NCBI GenBank assembly: GCA_015499995.1 | Contig: JADNRV010000102.1 | Span: forward strand, 62,001 to 126,000 | Reading direction: 5' to 3' | DNA: 64,000 nt | From: Flammula alnicola | Lineage: Eukaryota > Basidiomycota > Agaricomycetes > Agaricales > Strophariaceae | Program-made: the position numbers and the translations under genes | Shown here: positions 1 through 10,989 of the stretch, piece by piece | Position numbering within the stretch: position 1 is the stretch's first letter | How the letters are laid out: each line of letters starts with the position of its first letter | Notes under the pieces: model-generated | Database searches by the model: none | Seen by the model: only the letters and a program-made list of their open reading frames with translations | What the model was told of the DNA's origin: nothing

Positions 1-39
1 ATGCTTATTATCATGTGAATTATTTCCTCCCTGTTATAG

Positions 40-974
40 TGATTGACTGGGAACCGCACCGGCACCTCGAGATATATAAAAATGCGGTCTGTGCACATTA
101 TACTTTTGCAATCCACATAGAACTTACTATGCGACGTGTATAGGAAACAATATTCGTCGCAGACGGTAATCATGATTATCTCACTGAGTGCGCTAAATCC
201 GGCGAGCCTCTCATTCGGACCATGGTACCCTCAGAAGAGGAAGAACTAGCGCAGGGATACGAGTTCGAGCCTCCATATCCATTTGTCAAAACTCTTGTTG
301 GGGATGAACCGGAACATATGAAGGCATATGATGTGAGCACACTTTTGGTCGATTAATCGTGCCTCGAATTTCGTCATTTCTCATCTGTTTGATCATATTT
401 GCGATATCATAGCTCTGGAAACTCCACGACGAGAAGCGCCAGCTAAGAAAATCGCATCTGGATCACTGGGAGAAAACGGCTAGCCAGACGGGCACAGGAC
501 GCCCTGTTGACGCTATCATATCGCCTGCGGTGGCCTACACAGCGGTCCCGCATGGACTGAACACGTTGGTTTATTGCAATGTTTTACTCTTCTTGATAAC
601 TAAAAGACTTCTCTTAATCTTTACCAGGGATTCGTTCTACACGACACTGTGCAACGCATTGGACTACACGACGTCTGTCTTTCCAGTCACGCATGTCGAT
701 CCAGAGGTAGATCTACCGCACGAGCCGCATGAATTTTACAACCACGAGGATGAGGCGATCTATAAACTCTGTGCGTTTTCATTATGCTTATGGATCAACA
801 ACTGCTTAATCTCGAATAATCTGATTATCAGACCAAACGGAACTGTTTGAGGGCTGTCCTGTGGGGCTTCAGCTTATTGGGAGAACTCTGGAGGAGGAGG
901 CCGTGTTGAGGATGACCTATATCGTTGACGATGCTTTGAAGCGATGGAAATCTGAGGCTCAGGCAGGTGGTTGA
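40..974 (+). CDS. Amidase (acetamidase-type), C-terminal part
   Basis: This is the 3' part of a fungal amidase-signature enzyme, which hydrolyses a carboxamide to acid and ammonia; the gene begins left of the window. Bases 1-39 read as an intron ending in TAG. Exons then read VIDWEPHRHLEIYKNA, an exon from about 136 with VADGNHDYLTECAKSGEP, an exon with SPAVAYTAVPHGLNT (the loop before the last helices), an exon with NALDYTTSVFPVTHVDPEVD, and a final exon with GCPVGLQLIGRTLEEEAVL, the highly typical amidase C-terminal motif, ending at TGA 972-974. The catalytic Ser-cisSer-Lys triad lies upstream and is not visible, so activity cannot be judged. No frame break is seen in the visible part. Substrate is unknown; fungal relatives include acetamidases and fatty-acid amide hydrolases. 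Confidence 0.85.
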
Positions 975-1398
975 TGATGGTAATGATCCCTTTCACCCAC
1001 TCCAGATAGTAAATTCGCGGATATTGAACTGGGTCCTGGTTTAAGTGCTCGTTTGCTGGTGAAAATCGCAGTACTTGTCATGACGTGTTCTTTGAAGCTT
1101 ATTCGATGCCGAGATCACATCCCTGACTCCCGAACGAATATTCGCAGAGATGCCTGTGAAGGCCGTCGACCCTTACGTACATTGACCAAACGGCAGGGAT
1201 CAACTGTGCTTTGCCTTCGTCGACCACCTTCCTTTGTCTAGACCAACAATCAGCCAACGTTCAACCAAACACAACGCCATCTGATACACATATAGCCAGA
1301 CAGTCTACGCGTTTGTCGTTTCTCCACTTCAATTGTTTGAGCCTCTTAACCAGCTCGTACTCCCGACACGTCTTCGACTCGTCGCTCACCTCAGTGCC
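975..1398. other. Intergenic, amidase 3' end to F-box gene 1
   Basis: About 420 bases that hold the 3' flank of the amidase and the promoter/5' leader of the F-box gene starting at 1399. A pyrimidine-rich stretch precedes the start codon, as is usual for fungal promoters. The short open frames here have no protein-like features. I see no RNA gene or repeat. Confidence 0.5.
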
Positions 1399-3043
1399 AT
1401 GTCTTCTCGATTTCTCTCTCTGGGTCTAGATGTTCTTGTGAATATCATGCATTTTCTACCACCTCGGGATATTATTAGGCTCCGAAGAGTACGTCTTCCC
1501 GCTATTGTGTTGTTTTTATCTCATGACATTCTCGTCTGAAAGACATGCAGAGATGTGCATTCCATCAGCTTTTGTCGGATAATTTGGCTCGACGCCCTTT
1601 CTCGAACTATAGAAGATCACAATCTCTTCAAACTCACATACGACCTTGCCACAACGACCAACGCTGAACTGGAACACGCGGCTTTGTGTCCTTCGAAACT
1701 TATCTCGCTGGCCAGGAAGTCGCATTCGAATGCGCTGCCCTTGCAGGCACGTTCTCATCGCGTCCTTGTTAATTGGCAATCGGAACAAGAACGATGGGAC
1801 CAGGCTCAGACACCCTACGCCACCGACTTCGCGGACATGTTGGTCATTCCAGGCAGTCGGTTTATCCTCACTGTATCGGATAACTTCAACGACAGAATCT
1901 ACACCAAACTCTGGGACCTTGGCCAACCAGGCAGCGCGCAATCACAAATCCCTTTGGTCGCTACGTTGGTAACTTCGGAATGCACCTTCAAGATGCATGC
2001 AACATCTCCCACACCTAACGGCCTTGGTATACGACTCGTTTCATCCCTCATAACCTCGTACGTGTCCTCTGCGAATACCTCATGCGTTTATATATAGAAT
2101 TTGACATGAACTTTCATAGCGTCCAAACTGACGCCACTAAATTGAAAGTCTACGAGATTTTTCCACTGTCTTCTTCGCCAATTTTCAAGGAAATAGGTTC
2201 GATTAACGTCGAAAAGCAGGCTCAGCGCGTTGCTACCTCTGGGGACCGCGTAATCTGTTCATTTGGTATCCCGCAGACTGTATTGGTGTGGGATTTTACT
2301 CGTCATCTATTTGCCATATTTCGACCCTATTTTAGCTTTTTGGCTGATCAGGTCAGTCATGTTTTCTTTTCCCTCTTAATTTCTACGTTCTGATTCGCTT
2401 TATGGTAATATAGGTATCCTTCTACGGGGACTATGTCGTCTTATGCCATATGAAATCCTTATCAATTTGGGAAATTCCACCGTTGGAGCCCTACACCCCA
2501 GACTATGGTATAATTCTCGAAGAAAGTCTCCCGATATTGGAGTTTATGTTGCCTTTCAACAATGAGACCCCTACCAAAATGCCACCTCACGATGGCGGAT
2601 GGAATTCCAACAGTTTCAACGGCCGCTTTCTCGTAGCGCTTGGGTTTCTCCCGAATCGGCATTTCGAAATCGCACTTTTTCGGATGGAGGATAATTTCCC
2701 CTCTCATAACCCTCTTGTCCCTCGCACTTTACCCGTCCTTTTGTCCCGAGCAGGATTCGAATACCCAGAACACGGAAGTTCTGACCTCGAGATAGGTGTG
2801 CCACAGATCTGTGATAACACAGTCATTTTGACGTGTATTAGGCCCAATTACCTCTTGATCTTCTTACTTCCAATTCCCGAGGAAAGAGAATCAAGGTCTT
2901 TACTGTCTGCGCAGTGTTTGCTCAAAGTCGGCGAGTTTGAGCTTGAAACTGTCCAATTTTGTCCAGCTACTGGGAGAGCATGTTTGCTGTCTCCTCATCA
3001 TACCGAAATTCGAGTGGTAGATTATAGTTTACCAGCCTTTTAA
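1399..3043 (+). CDS. F-box protein with beta-propeller-like C-terminus (paralogue 1)
   Basis: Four exons join without a frame error: 1399-1488, 1543-2057, 2120-2351 and 2414-3043, giving 488 residues. The N-terminus is an F-box: LGLDVLVNIMHFLPPRDII, then across intron 1 LRRTCRDVHSISF and RIIWLDAL. F-box proteins bind Skp1 and present substrates to SCF ubiquitin ligases. The rest looks like a degenerate WD/propeller fold, with VIPGSRFILTVS, LWDLGQPG, LVWDFTRHL, SLSIWEIPPLEP and a final IRVVDY strand, presumably the substrate-binding part. The same exon pattern and landmark motifs recur in the genes at 3233-4952 and 9179-10835, so these are local duplicates. The substrate is unknown. The start was chosen because the F-box follows directly. 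Confidence 0.85.
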
Positions 3044-3232
3044 TTTTATGCTGAAGGGATTCGTCGCAGTTAGGACCTCACTGCATTAGCTACCATGATA
3101 AGATTAGATTAGATTAAATCTTTCGGATGTAATTACCTAATGTTTCGTCACGCCGCGGTCATTTCAATAACTTCAACTTGAAACGACATTAGTTTACCCC
3201 GAACTTCTGTAGTTTCATCTCGGGACATAGAT
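3044..3232. promoter_or_regulatory. Intergenic spacer between tandem F-box genes
   Basis: Only 189 bases separate the stop of F-box paralogue 1 from the start of paralogue 2, so terminator and promoter share this spacer. It contains a short tandem repeat of GATTA (three units, about 3102-3116). No clear TATA box is seen. Confidence 0.4.
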
Positions 3233-4952
3233 GTGATGAATCTTCAACGCGACACAGGCCACTCAGCGACCAACGCTGGAACTACTACCCCCCGTGAACT
3301 TTTTTCTCCTCTCAATTCGGACATCTTCATCAATGTCATGCGCTTCTTGCAACCTCCAGAAATAATCGTCGTCAGAAAGGTCTGTCCAAGTTGGATCTTA
3401 ATGCCATTCTGTTTCTGAATACCTCAAGACATGCAAAACACTGTACTCCGCGAGCCATCGTCGTATCGTCTGGCTGGACGCGCTCAATCGCGTCATGGAA
3501 GAACATGGCCTCTTCAAACCCACATATCACCTGGATTCCATGACCGATAGCCAACTAGAACAAGCGGCTCTATTCCCATGGAAATTTTCCTTCATGGTAA
3601 ACACGTCAAATGGGGTGCCACTTCGACCGCGTGCGCATCGCATCCTCGTAAACTCGCTGATGAACGACGACACGGAGCGTATCGAGCAGGCGCAAAGAGA
3701 AGACGGCCGGGACTTTGCAACTATCATGCTTGTTCCAGGAGGCCGTTTCCTCCTCACTACTTCCGATGCCTACAGCGTGGGGTCCTATGTTAAACTTTGG
3801 GACCTTGGCCAACCAGGTACCCGACTATTGCCCGTTCTGGTTGCCACCACGGTGCTAGAATCCCACTGCGTCGTCTATGCGACAGCGCCAACTCAGGATG
3901 GTCTGGGTATCCGAATAGTGTCGACATTTGATGCGGAGAATCAGTGTGTATTTCTGCCCCTTCATTTATCGATTTTTACTTACAGATCTATCATCTTATG
4001 ATACAGAATGCAGGCTGATCCCTACAAAATCAAAGTCCATGAGATATTCCCGGTGTCTCCTTCGCCTGTCTTCAGAGAGATAGGGGCAATAAAAGTTCGT
4101 CGGCACCTTACGTGCCTTTCTATTTGTGGGGATCGTATAATCTTTACGATATTCGGGATTGCACTGCGTCCTTCGTTCGTCGTAGTCTGGGATTTCGTGC
4201 GTCATTTGACGTCCACATTTCGACCTTATTTTGGAGCGCCAACTGAGGTAAAATTCTTTTTCATCGCTCATTTCTATTGTCCTGACAATTCAACAATGAA
4301 TCAGGTTCAAATACACGATAAATATGCCATCTTGGGTCTTGCTAAATCCCTGTCAATTTGGGAAATACCGCCCCTTCAGCCCCCTGCCGTCGATGACGCG
4401 GACGATGCGACCGCAGAAGAAAAACTTCCTATATTGGAGTTTCTGTTGCCTTTTGTGAAAACATCCAGTACCGAGCTGCCGCCTCATGATCTTGCATGGA
4501 GTTCCGACTCTCCTAATCGCCGATTACTTGTCGCCCTCGGTTTCTTCGACACCCCTCACGTCTCCTTCGATGTCGGGCTTTACAAGATGGAAGACTCTCC
4601 TCCGCCTCACAATCCAGCTCTTCCCACGTCTGTGCCCGTCGTTCTCACCCGAGGGTCGTTTAACCACACATTAGAAGTTCAGGGTGACCTGGTGCGCTAC
4701 AAACCGCATTTCTGCGGTAACAACGTCATCCTTGCGTGCTCTGTGCGCGATTTTGTCTGGCTTTTCATGCTTCCTATACCCGAAGCAAGAGAGTCGAGGT
4801 CATCATCGCCAACCTCATGCATGCTCAAAATAGGGAAGTGCCAACCAGCTCAAATGGAGATTGCTCCAGCAACGGGGAGGGTCTGTACGATAACTATTGA
4901 TGGGGAGATTCGGGTGATAGACTATTTGCTGTTGGACACCGGAAAAGTCTAG
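3233..4952 (+). CDS. F-box protein with beta-propeller-like C-terminus (paralogue 2)
   Basis: Exons 3233-3379, 3429-3943, 4007-4247 and 4305-4952 join in frame (516 residues). F-box: LNSDIFINVMRFLQPPEII, VVRK, then TCKTLYSASHRRIVWLDAL. Propeller-like landmarks match paralogue 1: LVPGGRFLLTTS, LWDLGQPGTR, IKVHEIFPVSPSPVFREIG, VVWDFVRHL, SLSIWEIPPLQP and GEIRVIDYLL at the end. Exon 2 is 515 nt, exactly as in paralogue 1. The N-terminus is 19 residues longer; a second ATG at 3236 is possible. Intron 3 (4248-4304) is 57 nt, a multiple of three, and has no in-frame stop, so an intron-retained form with 19 extra residues would be translatable. Likely role: SCF substrate adaptor; substrate unknown. 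Confidence 0.85.
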
Positions 4953-5514
4953 AGTGGGTATATTCGACAAAAAAATTACTACGCATCCGTATTCCGTCAT
5001 CCTCGGCGTATTGATCAACTTAGCTGCAGGGATGGTATCCTATTTCGCGCCTCATCGTAATCCAGGTCTCGTTGCTCCCAGCATACAGTCTGAAGGGGTT
5101 GCCGTCCCTACCCACCCATGACTGCAGACTGCAGAATTTGATATTGAATAATGGATTGTGGAGCAAATAAACGCGAAATTTGATAAAGAATGCGCTAAGA
5201 CATCGATTAGATATTTAATGGAGAAGGCGAGGGTTGCCCCGTACGGGAGAAAGAAATACATTGCAGGACGCCTGAAAAGCAATTATTGGTATGATCCAAG
5301 GTATTAGGTCTCTCTGAGACCTCAATCGTTGGGTCGTTAATGGCAAATTTTCGATCCATGAAGCCGAAGCACAAGAACTGCCAGCTAACGACAATAAGGA
5401 CCTGATTTACGACTCCTGCGTCAGAAAAATAAGGATGAACGATTGAGAAAAACTCACTATGTGCCTCGCCGTTGTGTACTCGAAGATGTGACGACGCCGT
5501 CCTTCAAAGGAAAA
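4953..5514. other. Intergenic, convergent 3' ends
   Basis: About 560 bases between the + strand F-box paralogue 2 and the - strand disrupted F-box gene, so both flanks are 3' ends. Short open frames on the - strand (5052-5282) are hydrophobic but unsupported. I see no gene. Confidence 0.4.
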
Positions 5515-6861
5515 TTAAAATATAGGTAGAAACCCACGACCCACGAAGTCCGGAACAATGTCAATCTTGAAGTCGATCGCCTCGTTCATCGAAAGTCTTG
5601 GGAAAAGCGGCTCTATTAACTCCCTCACCTCCTGGACAAAAGCCGACTCGACGAACGCAGACCCATGGTACAAGCCGACAATCCTGAACCGCGCGATGAT
5701 GTTCACTTGTCGCACACACGCCAGGAGCGGCTTGCTGATGGCTTTGTCCAGCGCGCGCCAGTGGTCCTTGTCAAACGAATATATTCGCTGTTGGATTTCT
5801 TGTGTCACGGTTATCTCGATCGTTATCGTTTCGAGGGAACTGAGAGGCGTTGAGGCCGACAGGAAGTGGCATAGCAGTTTGAGTGGTGCAGTACCATGTC
5901 CCTGACGGGTGGGCTCGCTCGTGAAACCGAGCTTGAGGTGGCGCAGGTCTGGGAACTGGGTAATGTCGAATGGTGGAGAGGGAATGCGTACGTTGACTAC
6001 GAGGTATGTTTAAATGAAGAGTCTTTAGAGACGGGTAATAGACGTACAGATAAATGACAAATGCAAGGTTTGAAGGACGGGAGATGATCTCTGGGCTAGG
6101 GCGCATGCGGTATCCAAATCTCGTGGCTCGTAGATGGTCGTCACTAATTTCTTGAGATGGGAAAAGGGCAAAGCCCAGCAGGCTGAGACACCGAGGGCGT
6201 GCTTGGAGGATGGGGAAAGAGTTATCGATGTCGAGTGCCTCCAATTGAGGGGGTAATCGCAATGCAGCCAACGGCATAGCGTCTTCAATCGGCACACTAT
6301 GAAGAATGAGGTGTTTAATCGTTGCACCATCGAAGATGTCAGGGACGAGGTCGACAAATCCGTCGAGAGAAATTGTTTTGAGATGGATGACTGACAGAGG
6401 TTTTGTAGCAATTTTCGAGTGTCCTCATTGATGTCTGACCATATTACATGGTGCCGCGATTGCAAATCAAGCGTGTGCAACACCCGTGCTCGATGAACCG
6501 TTCCAGTATTCTGGCGAATACAGTTGGTTGAAGGTCTCGACAGTCGCATGGATAGAGAATGACTGGATCAGGGTTGTTACGGGTGGTGCAGGGGTTTCGC
6601 TAAATTCGCTTGGATTCAAATCAAGCAAAGCAAGCAGACTGAACAGCCGCTCGGCGATGGGTACGGGTGTACGCCTAGGCGTCCATATATTCGGATATCG
6701 GAGAAGATGTGTCGACGAGAGCGAAGTCAAAATGCACGACAGACACGCGAGCACTGGAAAAGGGCGCGTCCGCTTCGTTTATCGTCCTTGGCCGAGTTGC
6801 CCAGAGCATCAATGAAGAGCTCGTAGATTTCCTGTGGTAAAGAGATAGTAAGTAGAGACAT
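5515..6861 (-). pseudogene. F-box/LRR-type gene with several frame breaks
   Basis: On the - strand an F-box begins at 6861 (MSLLTISLPQEIYELFIDAL, then LFQCSRVCRAF), followed by a TGA where an amino acid is expected before LRSRRHIFSDIRIYG. The reading frame then shifts to ERLFSLLALLDLNPSEF, continues through QSFSIHATVETFNQ and VLHTLDLQSRHHVIW, shifts near 6382 to ISLDGFVDLVPDIFDG, and shifts again near 6165 to HLKKLVTTIYEPRDLD. After a probable intron around 6000-6050 the rest is open to 5515 (VRIPSPPFDITQFPDLRHL, SFDKDHWRALDKAI). This layout matches the large Agaricomycete F-box/LRR-like family. Two of the shifts are mended by one extra base at a homopolymer, so assembly error may contribute, but the in-frame stop also suggests decay. 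Confidence 0.6.
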
Positions 6862-7079
6862 ATTGAAGATTTACTGTGGTTTGTGTGTATCTTGGGGTTG
6901 TAAGCGAGCAAGTTGGGCGATGGCATTAAAATTTAAATAAAGTACTTAGACGACTTTCACATTTGACGAACGTCACATGACCTTGTAACGCCATCAAATA
7001 AGGAAAGAAATCATGAAATTGCAGAGAACACAAACCACCACGAGCAGAAACAAAGATTGCAGAACGACCACCCATAGTA

Positions 7080-8252
7080 ATGTTCAACCAGCAAGCGCAA
7101 ACTCCGCCTATTCTTGAGATTCACGCGCCCGAAATCACCCTGCTTTCGCGTGTGACGTCGATACCGATTATCTCTTCGTCTTGGACACCATCAACATCAA
7201 CGGCGCGTTGTCCTCGAACGCTTACATACGCTCGGCTTATGTTTACGCAAAGGAGCTCTCGATAAGCGCTTAGAGCATCTTCAGGTGAAGCTTGCGCCGC
7301 TTGTTGTTCGCGTAGACGGTTATGCCAATATGGCCATCGATGCAGTCGAATCGCATTACCCTTACCGCCGGCATTCAAGGTCAAACCTGAAGAGGTCGCG
7401 ACTTTTGTGCGTCAGCGTAAGGAGAGTACTACGGGTTACGTGCACGACCGTGTCTCCCGATGTGAACAACGCGATCGACGAAAAGGTCAGGGACCCTGCT
7501 TTGAACGTGGCTCATGCCTTTGACCAGGTATTTAAATTCATCGCTAACAAATAAGCGCTCATATTGGCCTGAAATGGCGATTTACTCCTGTTGGCAATCA
7601 CTTCGAGATTAAGGTTTCTCGTTTGAATAAAACCGAAGCCGCACCCTCCGGTACGCAACCCGAAGGCCGATATCAATATCAGCGCCCTTTAGCGCTTTCA
7701 AAGACTCTGGGCGAAAATATTTTTGGGCTATTCACACGAATATCCAGGCTCAGTCTGCCATCCTGTATACCCTTTTCTCTTCGCAGTCTTTTCAAACTGA
7801 CGAAGGATTTTTATATCGTCAGAAGGCTTCAGAAACCGCTGATTCCGCCGCTGCATATACTTCGTCCTCTCTAGCCTCAGCCCACGCTCAAATCCAATCT
7901 CTTTCAGTCAAAATGCTTCTACCGCCGCCATCTCAGCGTCTCTCCAGTTCAACATCCAAAGCTCGACCTTGCGAATTCAGCGCATTGAGCATTCTTATGT
8001 CAACACCGCTTCCCTCTCCTCGACCATCAATGACCTCACCAAGATTATCGCCCCTAAAGACCTTCGGCTCCAGGAAGAAATCTCGGTAAGGAAGTACAGG
8101 AGCGCGTTCACCCCTTATTCGAAACTTTGAGGAAATGCGTTTCCGATATGCTTACCCGATCCGAAGCAAAAGCAAGAGAGAGCGGTCCCCGCTACAAATG
8201 GCACAGGCGATCACGCACCAATGTAAACGAAATAAGTCTTGATTTGCCCTAA
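7080..8252 (+). pseudogene. Fungal perilipin (lipid-droplet protein) copy, frame-disrupted
   Basis: Pieces of a perilipin/MPL1-type protein, which coats lipid droplets and limits lipolysis, can be read in order but in changing frames: ILEIHAPEITLLSRVTSIP, LAPLVVRVDGYANMAIDAVE, FKVKPEEVATFVRQRKES, VNNAIDEKVRDPALNVAHAF, a probable intron after 7528, RFTPVGNHFEIKVSRLNKTE, RYQYQRPLALSKTL, ASETADSAAAYTSSSLASAH, TINDLTKIIAPKDL and RKCVSDMLTRSEAKARESG, ending at TAA 8250-8252. At least five frame changes and several stops occur within about 1.17 kb. The order and full extent argue for one former gene, not scattered fragments. The family assignment rests on remembered motif resemblance (PLVVRxDGYAN, FKxKPEEVATxV) and is moderately certain. 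Confidence 0.55.
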
Positions 8253-9178
8253 GGTAGTACCACCCGGCGTGTCGCTTTAGATTGTGGATTCTTATATAGT
8301 TATAGATGAATTCGCATAGGGTACCTCTCCTCAGGCTTCCAAGTCTTTAGACTCCATATTTTTGGATCTCTCCATCCACCGGAGTACGGGCCCGTCGCCG
8401 TCCGTCCCTTCAACTTCTGTCCAACACGGTAGTATCCATATGACGTGACCCTTTCCTCGCTTCATCTTATCAACAGGGCTACTGCAGAGTATGAGAACCC
8501 GGAGAGCTAACCCGGATGACTCTTTATCTCTGACTGATCTCTGACATATCGACATGTACAGGAAACCGCAGCTTAGCAAGCCCACTTCACACCACTGTCT
8601 ATATCCTTATCATCGCTTCAATTGTAGGGAACTATGGCTCGAGATGATCAATATCACACCCGCGTGGGGATGTCAATGCAAGTTTGAACACTCTCGATCT
8701 GCAGCCAGAGGCCACGGCGCACGCTCACCTCAGGGACTCGTCTCAAACTGAAAAGTCGACACGCAGCCCCGCAAATTGCTGGTGGATACACACCTCGGAC
8801 ACGCTACTCCGCTCCCTTACTACTTCTCGGTTGGCATTATCCGATTGATTTCCATCAAATGCACGTCAAGAACACGCAGCAGGCAGTCTACAGGTATGTC
8901 TAAGCTATTCCGTGTGGGCCGCATTCATTTCAACGCTCGGGCGCTCACCCTTGTGTCTAACTCCATTTACGAGAGCACTAAGCATACAGTATGCATTGGC
9001 GGTGCTTAAAAATATTATTATAGGGATATGCGCCACACAGAAAGTACATAAGAAAGAGATACACTTGCAAATGTCGAAATACATACAACGGTACTACAAT
9101 TAATTTAATCTAAGGATAATCGTCAGTGTTATTTATAGCATGTACCTGCAATAAAAAATAAGAAAATAAATAAAGTGT
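8253..9178. other. Intergenic, no recognised gene
   Basis: About 925 bases between the perilipin relic and the 3' end of the - strand F-box gene. Short open frames on both strands have no protein-like composition. The right part (9010-9180) is A+T-rich, as expected for a 3' flank. I recognise nothing here. Confidence 0.4.
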
Positions 9179-10835
9179 TCACTTCTGATGTAATGATGGA
9201 CAGTCGTGCTTGCGAGGTGGTGGATGTAGGTAGTCCATAACATAAATATCTTCTTCGCCGGAAAGAACGCACATCCTTCCGGTCGCGGCGCATAGCTGCA
9301 CGTTCGTGATAGCGTTGGCGTGGTGAGGAACGGCTAGACATTTCGTGGGTAACGCTTCGACAGTCTGACACTGGACGAGCGGGTTGGAAACTCCGCATAG
9401 AAACACGGTGTCGCCCTCGTCGTTAATAGCCGTATAGAGCAAGTTACCGTTACAAAATTGCAGTGCACTCGCCAACATAGTGTCCTCCCCAAGGTCGTGA
9501 ACGGTCGCTATATGGGTGGGAAGGATATTGGGAACGTGAGCGGCCGCGATATTGGTGAGGTTCTGCAGGTGGTATAGGGCGAATTTAGACGCCGTGTTGA
9601 TGCCCAAGAATTTCGGCTGGTGAGAATTACAGGTCCATGGAGAGTAAGGAAGCAAATAGTCGTTTTCGTAGTCGATTTCATTGCCTGGGTGTTCCTTCCC
9701 AAACAATTCGGTGAACGTGAAAAGGCACTGATGTTGAGCGCTTGTCCCGCGCTCTCCTGGTAGTAGCTCTTGGACCTTCCACATGCTCAACTTCCCAGAG
9801 TGATAGAGTATAATATTGTCGTTGTAAAGATGGATCTGGCGCGAGGTAATTAATTTTAGAAAACATCGCCTCACTATTGGAGTCTTGACATACTGGCAAT
9901 GGGCTTTCGCCGTCTAATTCCACATGGCCATCCCAGGTTGCTGAGAGGTTGCTCTCGAAATCCCAGACCATGATTGTGCTTGGGGAATACAAAACTGCTA
10001 GACGAGAATCGGAGATGGCAAGAGACACAAGGGGAGCAGGTATCTTCCATTTGTTGACACGGGTTATCTTCGGCACAGGCTCGAAGGCGGTAATCTTGTG
10101 GACTAGAATGGAAAATGGGCTACGGACAGCGTCGTTAATTGGGAAGATATCAACACGAGGAAATAACCTACGCTATCTCGTGCGATGAAACGAGATAAAA
10201 GCCGCTCCCATCTGGCGTCGGCGAAAGTTGACGCAAGTGAACCATTTTCTTGGCTATAATTGAGCTTGCGACTACCTTTGCCTTATCTTTTCGCCCAGGC
10301 AAACCTAGATCCCATAGTTGAAGATAGCTCGTCGATTCCTGGCTACCCACCACTGTAACCTGCATCGATGTTATTAGGAAGCGCCCTCCAGGAGTAAGAA
10401 GAATGTCGGTATAGGATTTGGCGGACTTTATCGAGTGTATCGCCTTCTCCTCTCGCGTGAGGGAATTTGAGAGAAGGCGGAACGAGCGCGGACTAATATC
10501 TTCATCATATGAGTCCTTTACGAGGGTCGAAAATTTTACAGGGGAAAGAGCAGCGTGCTCGAGGGCGTGATTGTCCATTGAAGCGGTCGGAAATGTGGCT
10601 TTAGGGATACAGTGTTCCTCCATCATTTGCTCAAGGGCATTTAGCCACACAATCCTATGCAAGCAGGCAATGTATAGGGCTTTGCAGGTCTTTTCGTAGC
10701 AATGATCACCTATTGTTAGTCACTGGGGGGAAACATGCCGAAAAGAAAGTTACTAACGCTTCGCATACTAACTATGTCTGGAGGTCGGAGAAAAGTCATG
10801 ATGTTGATCAAGACGTCCACCCCCAAGGTGGCCAT
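9179..10835 (-). CDS. F-box protein with beta-propeller-like C-terminus (paralogue 3)
   Basis: On the - strand exons 10835-10758, 10689-10172, 10119-9894 and 9835-9179 join in frame to 492 residues. F-box: MATLGVDVLINIMTFLRPPD, IVSMRS, then TCKALYIACLHRIVWLNAL. Propeller-like landmarks correspond one for one with paralogues 1 and 2: LTPGGRFLITS, LQLWDLGLPGRK, MVWDFESNLSATW, GKLSMWKVQELLPG, and CAATGRMCVLSGEEDIYVMD near the end. Intron 2 (52 nt) contains a TTAAC branch-like site. An in-frame upstream codon would allow a longer N-terminus, but the F-box sits right after 10835, so I chose that. Sequence divergence from the two + strand copies is clear, so this is an older duplicate, now inverted and about 5 kb away. 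Confidence 0.83.
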
Positions 10836-10989
10836 CGATACAGATTTGAGGTTTTCTGCGCGTGTTGGCGATCCCGAGGTGAAATATGCTGGTTGATGAG
10901 AGGGGGTTGGAAGAAATACCACAACGGCTCTGCCTTCCGAGCCCATTCGCGTTATTTGTTGCTATTTGCTGCGGATCATACTATACTTT

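Noticed and set aside
3102..3116. GATTA tandem repeat
   Set aside because: Only three units; too short to be more than a chance microsatellite.
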